Positions 1 through 11,925 of a stretch of DNA of 64,000 nt are shown here, one piece after another. The DNA comes from Isoetes taiwanensis (Eukaryota > Streptophyta > Lycopodiopsida > Isoetales > Isoetaceae). The notes below the pieces were generated by a model. The model did no database searches, was not told the origin of the DNA, and saw only the letters and a list, made by a program, of their open reading frames with translations. Each line of letters opens with the position of its first letter. Within the stretch, counting starts at the first letter, position 1. Both the position numbers and the translations under genes were made by a program. Location: NCBI GenBank assembly GCA_021234155.1, contig JAJEKV010000057.1, forward strand, positions 3,503,821 to 3,567,820, in the 5' to 3' direction.

Positions 1-615
1 CTTTATGGAAGTTTAACAGAGATACGTTCATAGATTCATCCGTCCATTCATAATAACCATAATCCATAATTGAAATGTAAATCCTAAATATCAAAGAAGG
101 GTTAATCCTAAGTAAGAACAACCAGAGAAGACTCAAAGAACTTAACTGAAGCACTAGCCTTAAAGATATCAACTAGATTATCCACTAAGCCGAGTTTCGA
201 CTTGATCCATTGTCATTAGGCGCCTCCATCTCTCAGTAATCTGGTGTTCAGCAACAACTGGGGTGTTCAGCAACAGTTCCAGGTACTTGGGCGCTCAGCT
301 GCTCCCCTTCCTGGCTCGATTTTGGGGTAAAATGGGGGTAGTGATCCACCTTGACGGCCCAAGTTAGCATTCCCATGCTGGCCAATCGAGTTTGGCCATG
401 TGGCACCTTCCCAAGTAATCACTTAACTTAATTAAACTAATTAGATATTAATTCCTTAATTATAGGTTATTATCCTTAATAATTAATTTAGCATAGCTAA
501 ATTAATCCCTTTTAGGTCAACCCCCTAGGTTACAATACCCCATGGTGGCGTACCTTTACTGGGTGACGTGTCAGTATATTTATACGTATACCATATAAAT
601 ACTTGGAACGTCACA
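1..615 (-). repeat. 3' LTR of the chromovirus (partial)
   Basis: Near-identical to 48240-48829 and in the same orientation. On the minus strand it begins with TGTGACGTTCC at 615, directly after a purine-rich PPT, which shows it is the 3' LTR. The full LTR is 1,560 bp by comparison with the right copy, so about 970 bp lie beyond the window. Relative to the right copy it retains 11 bp near 490-505 and 15 bp near 557-572. Confidence 0.93.
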
Positions 616-630
616 TTCTCCCCTCCTTAG
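616..630 (-). other. polypurine tract of the chromovirus
   Basis: On the minus strand CTAAGGAGGGGAGAA directly abuts the TG of the 3' LTR, as expected for the primer of plus-strand DNA synthesis. Between it and the integrase stop (631-1158) I see only non-coding internal sequence. Confidence 0.85.
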
Positions 631-1158
631 AAATAATGATGTCCTCAGCATTAGGGTTAGTAAAAAATATAGGAAAGTACAGTATGAAGGAAGGTAAGTC
701 CTTATTTCCGAAGGTAATACATTAAAACTTAAAGTTTGAAACAGTTTAAGCACCGAGGTGCATTTCACATGATCCCCACGAGAAAGTTTAAGGACCGAAG
801 TCCGATATCAAACATCAGAGTAGCAAAAAAGAAACACATGTAAACAAGATAAAACTGGAAAAGTCGGGCCATCAGCAACCCTCTATACATGGGCAGGTCA
901 CGTACTGCTCACTGGCCTGCACATGTCAATACATCAGTTTATATAGATAAAATAATTAGGTTGTGGTTGAAGGGACCACCCCCTATATAAAAAAAATAGA
1001 AGAAAAAAATCTATGTACAAGGGAACCTATCATGCCTATGGTTCGCAATTCATTGCGGCGTAAGGAATGGCCAAGTTCCCATTATAGCCGAGATGAATGC
1101 GGCTTATCAACTACATGCTTTCCAAGCAATTCGCGGTCATGCCCACATTGACAATACA

Positions 1159-4100
1159 TCACGTCCTAGAGAACACGAAGGTGATCTCATCATCGGTAAC
1201 TATTATCACCCACGATGCATCTACCCCTCTACTGCATGATTCTCGGCGGATCAAGCCTTCAAGCTTACCGCCGGGAGCGGGGTTGATAGCATCGTTGATG
1301 GTGCGGCCCTGAGATTCTCGCATGAAGTCCGGATAGTGCTTCTCAAGGTCTATCTTCATCACCCACGTAGCATCTTCTGTTGGCAAGTGTTTCCATTTAA
1401 CCAAGTATTGTAGCATTTGACTCCTTCTGGTCTGCTTATTGGCCCGATCAAGAAGAGCTTCAGGCACTATATCTAGATGCTCTTCCGTCATTTCAAGAAG
1501 GGTGGGTGTATCCAAGATCTCCTCTGGATCGGGGGTGTGTTGTTTCAGAAGGCTCACGTGAAAGACCTTGTGGATCTTCAAGCGGGGTGGCAAATCCAGG
1601 CGATATGCTTGTTCTCCAACACGTTCAATGATTTTGAACGGCCCAGCCCATCTGGGTGCCAGCTTCTTGCAGTTACCAATCTTGAGCTTGACTTGTTTTA
1701 CCTTAATCTTAAGCCAAACTGATTCGCCCACCTGGAATACTCGTGGGGTTCTGTGCTTATCCGCTACACTCTTTTGACGACTGTGTGCAGCCAATAAGTA
1801 ACCACGAACTTCTTCAACCAAAGCTTGCATTTCCAAGAGGAGTTGTTGGGAAACCTCCACTTTGGAAACGGGGTTATGCCATGTGTCTGGAGTAAGGCAT
1901 TGATAACCATAATTTATCATAAAGGGAGACATTCTGGAAGACTCCTGTTTCATGCTGTTATAGGCAAACTCGACCAGATAAATATAGTCAGCCCATTGTG
2001 ATTGCTTACTCCACACATAGCTTCGTAGCATATCCTCTATAATACGATTGGTACGCTCTGTCTGACCATCCGTCTGAGGATGATATGCCGTACTCATAGC
2101 AAGCTTGGTCTGGATGGTGGCGAAGAAATCTTTCCAGAATGCACTTACGAATTTGGGGTCCCTGTCGGATACAATAACGCGTGGCATTCCGTGCAACCTG
2201 AAGATCTCCTTTGCAAATAGCAGAGCGGTATCGAAGGATGTATCCGTGGTACGACATGGCAAGAAATGAGCCATTTTCGACAATTTGTCGACTACTACCA
2301 TCAATGCATCATATCCGAGAGTACGTGGAAGGCCCACAATGAAATCCATGGTTATCACTTCCCACTTAGCGTTGGGCACATCCAGAGGTTGCAACTCTCC
2401 TAGAATCCTTAGCTGCTCAGCCTTGGTTTGTTGACACACTTGACACTGCTTAATGTACCTGGCAAGGTCCTTCTTCATGGAAGGCCAAAAATAACTGGAG
2501 CGGATCTTAAAGTAGGTCTTCATAAAACCTGCATGTCCAGCTATAGGGCTGTTATGCGTGTCATGGAGAATTAGCTCACGTACTCCTGAAGTCTCAGGTA
2601 CACACAACTTATCCTTGTAATATAACAAGTTGCCCTCTTTCTTATATGAACGGAAGGCTTCACGTTCTTTATCTGTGCGTGCCTCCTTAGCCAAACTATC
2701 CCAAACATTACGGAACTCGGGATCTGTGGCCAAGGTCTGTTCTATCTGTTTCCCAAACTCACTAGTGAGGGTGGAAATTGCATTACAATGGGTTCGGGTT
2801 ACCAAGGGATGGCGTGACAACGCATCCGCAACCACATTGTGCTTCCCAGGCTTATACATAATCTCAAAATCATACTCCTCCAGAAATTCCATCCATCTTC
2901 TCTGACGGAGGTTGAGATTCAGCTGGGTGGATAGGTACCGAAGACTCTGATGATCTGTATCAAGTTGAAATCTTCTACCAAGAAGGTAGTGTCTCCATAT
3001 ATGCAGAGCGCGAACAACTGCTAACAACTCCTGGTCATGGGTAGGGTATCGCTATTCAGTCTCGTTCATTTTCTTTGAATCATATGCAATAACCCTCCCC
3101 TCCTGCATTAGGACTCCACCGGTAGCAATCTTACTGTCATCCGTTGCCACTAGTTTATCTTTTTCAGGATCGGGCAATGTGAGGACTGGTGCTGACGTTA
3201 AAGCATCCTTAAGCTTCTGAAAACTTTCCTGGACCTTTGCTTTCCAATGCTCAATCCAATCCTTCACCTTCTCATGCTTTGTAAGATCAGTAAGAGGTGC
3301 TGCAATCTTTGCAAAATCCTTAACAAATTTCCGGTAATACCCTGCTAATCCTAGGAAACTTTGGACCTCTGAAACATTACCTGGAATGGGCCAATCCTTT
3401 ACTGCCTCTATCTTTGCTGGATCTGTAGTAATTCCCTCTGCTGAGATGACATGTCCCAAATAATCCACCTTCGAAGTGGCAAACTTGCACTTAGAGAACT
3501 TGGCAAAGAGCTGGTGACGTCTTAGCTTTTGTAGGGCCAACCGAAGATGTTTCTCATGCTCCTCCAGAGTCTTACTATAGATGAGAATGTCGTCAAAGAA
3601 AATAACAACAAAATCATCCAAGTATTGTCGGAAGACATCATTCATCAATCGCATGAAAGTTGCGGGGGCATTAGTTAATCCAAAAGGCATAACGGTAAAT
3701 TCATAATGCCCATATCTAGTGCGAAAGGCAGATTTATGAATGTCCTCCTCTTTAATTCTTATCTGATGATATCCGGAGCGTAAGTCAATCTTTGAGAAGT
3801 ATCTGGCCCCTTGCAACTGGTCCATAAGATCGTCTGCTCTAGGTAAAGCATAGCGATTCTTGATGGTATGCTTATTGAGTTGCCGATAATCAATACACAT
3901 CCTCAAGGAGCCATCCTTCTTTTTAACAAAGAGGATAGAAGCGCTAAAAGGCAAAACACTAGGCCGAATGAAGCCTAGGTTTAGTAGCTCCTGAAGTTGC
4001 TTCTTAAGCTCTGCCAATTCAGGGGGACTCATACGGTACGGGGCCTTACTGGTAGGCTTAGTACCTGGTTCCAAAGCTATCTCACATTCCACCCCTCTGA

Positions 4101-4755
4101 ATGGAGGAAGTTTCTGGATCTCGTCTGGAAAGAGATCACTAAATTCCCTAAGAAGATTAGCAATGCGTTTTGGCAATGCATCAACTACTTGCTTCTGTTT
4201 AGCATCTGACTCAATGGATGCAAGTCTGATGACGCAAAGTAGCTTATTCTTGCGTATAGCCTTACTTAACTGCCTGATGGACATAGACTGCATAATAGGG
4301 TTTAATGGATCACCTTTTATAGTTACGCGGGCTCCATTAGCTGCGTTGAAGGTAACCTCCCGCTTTTCGCAGTCGATATTGGCTTTTGCAGATGCCAAGA
4401 ATTCCATACCAACAATCAGATCATATTTGCCAATATCCATTAACTCGGCACCCAATGCAACTGGTGCACCCGGCAGCTGCATTTTAAGGTTAATGCGACG
4501 GCCATGAGTATGTCTGATTTTTCAACTGGCTAACGTGACAGGTTTCGGTCGGGACCTCAAAGTCTCAAGCTGCAATACCTGGGCCATTCTAGGAGAAGCA
4601 AAATTATGTGTACTTCCCGTGTCCATAAGAATTATGAAAGGCTTACTGTCTACTTGACCTATGGTGGAAATAACAGCAGGCTGACTTTCAGCATTGCCGG
4701 TTTCTATGGCTGCAAGGATATGAGACGCACCGTTAATATACTCGGGAGCCTCCTA
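1159..4755 (-). pseudogene. pol: chromovirus pol: protease, RT, RNase H, integrase, chromodomain
   Basis: Reading on the minus strand from the insertion edge, an aspartic protease with MDTGSTHNFAS lies near 4600-4640. Next come RT ([18 protein letters not shown], and FFDDILIY in place of the usual F/YVDD), RNase H (DTDHQSLRYL and VVADALSRHP) and integrase (CQVCQQTK zinc-binding half; catalytic TMDF, VSDRDPKF and DGQTERTNR). A C-terminal chromodomain follows, with YLVKWKHLPTEDATWV. Two in-frame stops break it: TGA at 4522-4524 after the protease and TAG at 3052-3054 inside RNase H. Both are one C-to-T change from CGA/CAG. The frame runs on past both. It would join directly to gag without the TIR element at 4756-41483. 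Reverse transcription and chromatin-targeted integration are the family roles; this copy is dead as it stands. Confidence 0.93.
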
Positions 4756-4781
4756 GGGTGAAAGCATGTTGTAGTGGAACA
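4756..4781 (+). repeat. left TIR of outer element
   Basis: 26 bp, a perfect inverted match to 41458-41483, beginning GGGTGAAAGC. The next 60 bp contain further TGTGGTG-like motifs also found just inside the right end. Confidence 0.9.
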
Positions 4782-4932
4782 AAAACGTGCATTTTAGCAC
4801 CACATTTTTGGGTGCTAAGTGTGGTGGGAACTACCGAATTTGTAGTGGGAGAGGCAGTTATTTTTTCAAATATACACATGATTACTTATTCAAAATTTTG
4901 TCCTTTCAGTCTTATTCAGTCTTGTACACGAT

Positions 4933-5192
4933 CATTTTCCCTCAAAAACTCTGATCACGCTCCCTTAATCCGGCAAGACCATTTCTGATTCTGAATTTTC
5001 ATTTTCCCTCAAAAACTCTGATCACGCTCCCTTAATCCGGCAAGACCATTTCTGATTTTGAATTTTCATTTTCCCTCAAAAACTCTGATCACGCTCCCTT
5101 AATCCGGCAAGACCATTTCTGATTCTGATTTTCATTTTCCCTCAAAAACTCTGATCACGCTCCCTTAATCCGGCAAGACCATTTCTGATTTC
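4933..5192 (+). repeat. 66-68 bp minisatellite, four copies, in the F1 leader
   Basis: Copies start at about 4933, 5001, 5068 and 5134. Each contains CTCTGATCACGCTCCCTTAA and AATCCGGCAAGACCATTTCT. The last copy stops 20-25 bp before the F1 start codon, so the array occupies the promoter or 5' UTR of F1 in the subterminal part of the outer element. Confidence 0.9.
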
Positions 5193-5929
5193 TGGCAAGA
5201 AGATCGATCACGAAATGGCTCTGATCATACCGGACTTGAATGCCACGGGATACACCTACAAGGAAATGTACAGGCAAGAAAAGCATTACGCCACACAAGA
5301 AGAAATCGAGTCTGTTTGGGGACCGAAAGTATTAGGAAAATCCACTTACAGGTGGGTTGCATTCTAGATTCGGGGATGCCCATGATTCTCTGTTGTTTAG
5401 AATATTGTTTTGTTTCATCATGCAGGTTGAAGAATCTGAGCAAGGAGAGGTATAATGAATATATGTGCCTTTACAAAAAAATCACAGGCAGGAAGTGTGC
5501 CTGGGGAGGCATGGCCTCACAGACTATGGCTGTTGCGTATTACCTTCACACAAAAGGAAAAGAAATAAACTGGTTGAGTTTCTGGCAACAGTTAAGAGAA
5601 AAAGGGTCTGAAGCCTCTCCGTCCCAATGTAAGAGGAAGCATGCAAGCATTTCAAATAGTGAGGAAGCAGAGCAACATGCCACAGATGATGCTTCCTCTC
5701 TTGAAATGACTAGGCCACAATTCAAGCCTCCTCAAGTCAGAAGAAGAATCTCGGGAAAATCACTTGAAAAAATAGGTACTTTTCAACCCTCTTCTTCCGG
5801 AACCACCATATGATGCAATTTAATATTGGAACCGTTATTTTCCAAAAGGTCTAGCAAGCTTGAACAATCGGGTACACCACTTACTTCTTCATTTGGGTGT
5901 GTTGTAAGTTATGTGTAGGCAATTTGTCT

Positions 5930-6550
5930 TTGCTAGTTTCGAGTTGTGGTGGATAATTTCAGTTCCACATGGTATGTAGCTCCAAATGTGTTCTGGGACA
6001 GTCATATGGTGCCAATTATATGTTAATAATGTAGTTTGTAGCATATGTAGTGTCACATATAGTACCAAACGTGGTACCTTATCTGAATAGTGAATTGGCT
6101 TCCATATGTTTCTATATTTAGTGTCATATGTGATGTTAGATATGGTGATACTTGTGAATGGTGGATTGTCCGCCATATGTGGTGCCAATCTAACTGCGCT
6201 AAATATTGCACCACGCTATCTCCGCCACATATGGGGTGGTGGATGCCCCACGGATGTGGTGCCTTCTCATTGCATTGTGGTGCCACATGTGGTGTCTAAT
6301 GTGGCACCACTATGGATCCACATTTTGCACCACATGTGGTGTCTTTGACGCCATTTGTGGTGCGAAGTAATGGATTGCCATATGTGGTGCCTTGGGTGCA
6401 TTGTGGTGCCATATGTGGTGTGGCATGTGGCACCGGTTTGGTGCCACATGCCACACCACATGGTGAATATGACGCCATTTGTGGTGCAAAGTTTGTCATG
6501 ATGGAATTTGTGGTGTGTAAAGTGGTGCTGTTGTGTCATGTGGTACTAAC
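5930..6550 (+). repeat. TGTGGTG-rich array, left subterminal, inside F1 intron
   Basis: Dozens of TGTGGTG/CCACA motifs, often as CATATGTGGTGCC, in an intron of F1 about 1.2 kb from the left TIR. The mirror-image array at 39735-40470 lies about 1 kb from the right TIR with the motif inverted. Such paired arrays are typical transposase-binding regions in large plant DNA transposons; that role is inference here. From 6551 to 7437 I see no gene I can support. Confidence 0.75.
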
Positions 6551-7437
6551 CTTGGATTACTTTCCGGTTGAATTCAACAGAGACCTTTGGGAGAATGGAT
6601 CAACTCTACAAGATCGGTGATTCATTAATAAGGCAAGGTTGCAAACTTGTGATCAAAGCCCATGAGGTGCTACAAATGAAGGTTCAAAGAACTTGAGTTC
6701 CGGGCCAGAAGATGAATAAAGATTTAAAAAAATGGAAGGAATGATTAAGGATAAACCAAGTTCGTGCGACGGTATTCGGGCTATATGCCAAGATCTGAGG
6801 CCGAAATGAAGGAACCATTACCGAGAATTTGAGCGGACAAAAATTGAGGAGCTTAATCTGGCGTCACCAGAAAGCGCATTACCTACAAAGATTGAAAGTC
6901 TTTGGAACCAAGGTTAGAGAGGTTTACGTCTTGCAAGGACCGTCTTCCTTTATTTGTCTTGGATCCACTACTTCCGGACCTTAATAAGGCTGAAGATTAT
7001 GGTAGTGGCTGTCCATTCTGTGGCAAGATCCTTCGGTGGATGGGGAAACCACTACCAACTTTGATTCTTTGAATCACGAAATACCAATACCATCTTCCAT
7101 GTCTCCGCTCATCCTCTTGAGGTACTTCATAACAAAATTCTGAAGTGCTTAGTATAATTGTATTCTCATTGACAAATTTATGTTCACTTTGCGGGGATTT
7201 GTAATCAACTGCTGCATTGAGAATTGCCACATGAATTTTCTCTGAAGATGGGTACAAGCCTTAGGTGTGAGTAGGGAGGATCAAAAGCAACTTCAAGCTA
7301 CCGAGGCACTTACGGTGAGCACTTATAGGTAGCTTAGTTTACATGCTAAGGGCCCGATGTAAGGGACCGGATGCCAATTAGGATTAGTGGACTTCCTATC
7401 TTTCACCCCTGGCTTAGTCTCTTTTAAGTTTGTCTGT

Positions 7438-7689
7438 TTGATGTATCTAATTTACCCCCCCAGGGATGAGGTCGCTCACTCATTTTAGGTGGCGAATTAG
7501 ATACATCAAGCAGAAAACTTCGAAAAGGGAGTAAGCCCGACATAAAACAAGATAGCAATCTTTCATCCCCGGCTTAGTCTCTTCCATCCCTCGGTTGGCT
7601 TAGTCTCTTTTGCTTGTCTGTTTTTATTGTATCTAAAGTGCCCCCTGGGATGAGATCGCTCGCTCATTTTAGGGGGCACTTTAGATATA
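7438..7689. repeat. two tandem hairpin-forming inverted repeats in F1 intron
   Basis: Hairpin 1 (7438-7509) has arms TTGATGTATCTAATT and its complement. Hairpin 2 (about 7628-7689) has arms TGTATCTAAAGTGCCCCCT and its complement. Each has a loop around GGATGAGGTCGCTCACTCAT. Flanking GGCTTAGTCTCTTTT is duplicated too, so the unit was copied in tandem and then diverged with compensating arm changes. They could be a small foldback element or a structured RNA. Confidence 0.7.
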
Positions 7690-8999
7690 TATAAACATGA
7701 ACATCGTAAAGAGAGTAAAAAAGTCTGGAGCTTATTTGAAAAAACCAAAGCATAGTTACAATCAATTGTGATTCAATTCCAGGTTTGCAGAGCATGGTGC
7801 CGTTTACTAATTCAGGTCTAACTGTTCATATTGGTGGCAATGACTTTGTGAGTCCATATAGCACACCAAAAAGGGAATTATTTTCTACCCCCAAAGGTAA
7901 CCAAGTCTTGTTTGATGCAATTGGGATATGTAGCTTACTTCTTCATCCCTACTTTGTAGATATAGAGGTACAATGTGGTCAGCTAGGGGGACAAGACACT
8001 CAAACCCCTTCGAAAGCATTAGACACAGATAGAAACTCGGGCAAATCAGAAGATGCATCAGGTTACAGGAACTCGAACAAATCAGTAGATGTCAACAAAT
8101 CAGTAGGTGCATCAAGTCAAGCTCCAGTAGGTGCTCCAACTGGACAACAATCTGCCAGATCAACAGATGCATTAAGTCATGCTCCACACCAATCTGCCAA
8201 ATCAGCAGATGCATCAGGTTATGATCTGAACAAATCGTTAGGTGAATAAGTCGTATTTAATTAAAGTGGGACTCATTCCATTCCCACTTTTTTTCGGAAC
8301 CCTGTTATTTTACACAAAAAGGAGCACCCCGACCCGAAAACGGTCCTTAATTCGAATTTTTGTCTGTTAGTGTGCATCCAAGCTTTCTTCCAGTTTTCTT
8401 GGATAGCGAGTCGAGAACAAGAACAATGCAACTCAAACATAGGAATTTCATTACAGATTGAAACCAAAGTTCTTGTTGAAAAAGATTCTTAGTTGAACAT
8501 TTTGGCTCTATTTTCTTAGGTGGGTAGACAAGAGATCACAAATTCCAACAAAAATTAAGCAAATTGTTTACTTAATCACCAAAAAATACTAGTTTTGAGA
8601 TACCGTATATTTATAAATGGGCTCATTACAATATATATTACAGTGGGTGAAGAGACCATAGTGGTCGTATGGGCACAATGATTACACCCTCTTCACACAT
8701 GAACCACCTAGTGCAAAGGGCGCTTGGAGCTCTCTCCAAGTCACGGAGCAACTTACAGACGATAGAAATTTGTATGAGGCGTTCCTTCATGGGCCACGTG
8801 CTTGTATGTCCAACTGATGTCACCACCCTCTTCTCGGCACCTTTCTTCAATGAACTGGTCTTTTCATTGCTCCCAAGCATGTACTATCTGGTCGAGATAA
8901 GGACTGCAAAAGACAAAATCAAGTTAGTCAAGTGATACTACAGGCAAAAAAAAAAATAAAACACGTTCTTGGGCCATTTTGGAAAAATACGGACACTGG

Positions 9000-9440
9000 G
9001 GAGCCTTTCTCGAAAGCGACTCAAAGCTTAAAAACCAGTTTTAGGTTGGAGAAGGCCTTTCTCGACTCGCCGAAGTCGAAAGGCGTTTCAAAGCTTAAAA
9101 AGCGCAGGTTTTAGGGGTCGAAAGGCCTTTCTCGACTGAGTCGAGAAAGGCGACTCAAAAAAACGCAGGTTTTAGGGGTTGAAGGCCTTTCGACTTCGCG
9201 AGTCGAAAAGGCGTACAAAAGCTTAAAAACGCAGGTTTTAGGGGTCAGAAGGCCTTTCTCGACTCGCGAGTCGAAAAGGCGTACTCAAAGCAGCGCAGTG
9301 TTTTAGGGTTGAGGAAAGGCCTTTCTCTCACTCAGTCGAAAGGCAGCTTCGAGTAAAAATGCGTGGTTTGAGAACCAGTTCTATGGAAAAGGCAGGTCTG
9401 AGGAACTTTCTCGACTCACGAGTCGAGAAAGGAAGCTCAG
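9000..9440. repeat. array of self-complementary CTCGACTCGCGAGTCGA units
   Basis: Roughly six copies of a 60-75 bp unit containing GGCCTTTCTCGACTCGCGAG and a GCAGGTTTTAGGGG spacer. The core is a palindrome, so each unit can form a hairpin. Related TCGAGAATGGAGGCAGTTAT units recur at 11345-11435 near the other end of the same element, suggesting subterminal binding sites. Confidence 0.8.
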
Positions 9441-9652
9441 AGTGAAAAAAGGAGGTCTGAGGGCCATTTCTGAGTTTCTATCTCCAATATTATGGAGCAC
9501 AAATCATGACTAATTGGACCATATTCTATGTATTTTCTATGTATTTTCTAATGCACACCATATCCTATGCACTTTCTATGTATAGCAATACAAAAAATCG
9601 ACCCTCCCCTTTTTAATATGTCAATATTTACCCATAGTTTTTTTCAAAGAGT

Positions 9653-9880
9653 TTTTTTAAATGGGACACTATATAGTATGTATTTTGTAATTTCTAATAA
9701 GCACAATATACTATATGACTACAAAATGAGAAGCTTTTTTAAATAGGACACTATATACTATGTATTTTGTAATTTCTAATAAGCACAATATACTATATGA
9801 CTACAAAATGAGAGGCTTTTTTAAATGGGACACTATATACTATGTATTTATTAATAAGCACAATATTCTATATACTATGT
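9653..9880 (+). repeat. 82-bp AT-rich tandem repeat, about 2.7 copies
   Basis: Units start at about 9653, 9735 and 9817 with TTTTTTAAATGGGACACTAT and contain TAATAAGCACAATATACTAT. The third copy is shortened. It lies in the interior of the 3.8-kb TIR element. Confidence 0.85.
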
Positions 9881-11570
9881 ATTTTTTATTAAAAAATACA
9901 CTCCCTATATGAAAAAATAGACATCACAAGCTCTAAACGAGCATACAATCCATGCTGGAAATAATGTTCTAGTACGGACACAAAACTACCCCGCTTTTTT
10001 TTTCCCCCTCATTTTCGAAATTTGAATTTGGTACATACCTTTTGGTCCTGTTCTTTTCCACGATGGTTCTAATCCCCTGCTGAAGACCCGGCTATGGCGA
10101 TGGCAGCCTCTTTTTACTCCTTCTCTGAAGCTATTTCGGGCGAAGAACACGGGCTTTTCATCAAGCCGTGCCGAGACTTTATGCCGTGCATAGCTTCTTG
10201 CAAGAAATAGGGGATTAAATGAGCCTTAGCAGATTATATGAACAAGATCCGGCAGATGGGTGCTGCAGCCGAAGATCCGGCTGCTGATACTTGTTCGTCG
10301 CGCCAAGGGAGCAGCGGAGCAGCATTCTTGGATGCGGAGCAGCGTTTTTGGATGCCAGCGCCACCTTACTCCCGGCATCTGTCAGCCTCCTTCCTATTTG
10401 TGTTTGCGGAGGATATGGCCTCCTTCCTATTTGCGGAACCCCTGCCAAGAAATCTGTTAAAAAATCTCCTCTTCCTCTTGCTGTTCCTACTCCGGCCAAA
10501 TCCCCTGTTTCTGCCCCTCCAGCTCCATCTCCGGCTCCTAAGAAAGCTTCCAAGCCTGGATCCAAGTCGAAATCTGTGGAAAGCTTTTCTGTGGAAATCT
10601 GTGGAAAGCTTTTCTTGAACCTGTGGAAATCTGTGGAAAGCTTTTCTTGAACCTCGGTAAGAACAGAAATGGTCCAGTCTTGTTTTGCAGTACAAGAAGC
10701 CATTGCAAGATCCTGTGGAATCTGCATCTGTGGTGGAGTTGGAACTCCGTTGGAACATCTTCCGAACATCCCGCAGGTAAATAACTGCCCCTTTGCATGC
10801 TTAAGCCTGGGAGCACTGTTTTTCACCGGATCCGGCATTTTTCTGCTTCAAACAGACCAATCCGGCTACTTAAACTTCAAAAATCATCAAAGAAGTTGCT
10901 CTAAATCAAACGCTTCAGAATGGAAGAATTTTACCTGCATTGCAGCACATAACCGGCAGAGAGCAAAATCTGCCAACAGGTCCCAAGACGGATTTAAACT
11001 TCAAGGCGGACAGGGAAGAGTTAACAAGGAAGAGTTAACCGGACAGGGAGAGATTTGACTGCAAAATCGGTGAAATATGTTGCAAAAATCGGTGAAATAC
11101 GCTGAAACAGCTTCAAATTCGATGATTTTGCGCAGGCACAGACACATCGACACGGCGACAAATCCAGCAGATGGAGACTCTACCTACACAAATTCTATCA
11201 TGTGGTCCCGCTGCAGGGAATCCAACGACTATAAGCTACTCCAGGTATCTGGGAGCAACGTCTATTTTCATACCTGTCAGATAATGGGAGCAACGTATAT
11301 TTTCATACCTGTCAGATAATGGCCGAACTATGACTATCTATGGCTAGAAGATACTTATTCTCGACTACTGAGTCGAGAATGGAGGCAGTTATTACATTAG
11401 TCGAGAATGGAGGCAGTTATTACATTAGTCGAGAATGTCATTAGTGATTACATTTATTTAATTTAGTCACTTAGTCATTAGATCAATTTAATTTATTATC
11501 TAATTAATTATCTAATTAGTTTAATTGATTATTGATTATATATTAATAATTAATACTTTTTTTTTTGGGA

Positions 11571-11925
11571 GACCCTTGACCCCTTTGCCCCTCCCGCTCC
11601 TCCTTTGCTCCTTTGCTCCTTTGCCCCTCCCTCCCCCATCCCTTCTTCCAACTAACTTATCCCCCACCCCCCTTCCCTCCCCCCCCCTTTTTTGCCTCTT
11701 TGCTCTCCCCCCTCCCCCATCCCCATCCCATCTTCCAACTTATCCCTTCCCCCTCCTCTTTTGCCTCCCCCTTCTTCCAACTTAACCCCTCCCTCCCCCT
11801 TCTTCCAACTTATCCTCTTTTGCTCTCCTCTCCCCTCCCTGCCCCTGCCCCTTCTTCCAAATTATCCCCTTCCCCTCTTCAACCTATGGCTCCTCCCTCC
11901 TTCTCATCCCACCCTTCTTTTTATC
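11571..11925 (+). repeat. polypyrimidine (C/T) tract
   Basis: About 350 bases of almost pure C and T on the plus strand, near the right end of the 3.8-kb element. It creates long spurious open frames rich in Pro, Leu and Ser. Such tracts can form triplex DNA. Confidence 0.9.

Noticed and set aside
6997-7257. 86-codon minus-strand ORF in the F1 intron
   Set aside because: No recognisable domain, no splice or promoter context, and nothing similar in the inner element.
10215-11319. Several overlapping ORFs on both strands inside the 3.8-kb element
   Set aside because: Low-complexity repeats (CTGTGGAAAGCTTTTC) open frames on both strands at once; no domain recognised.
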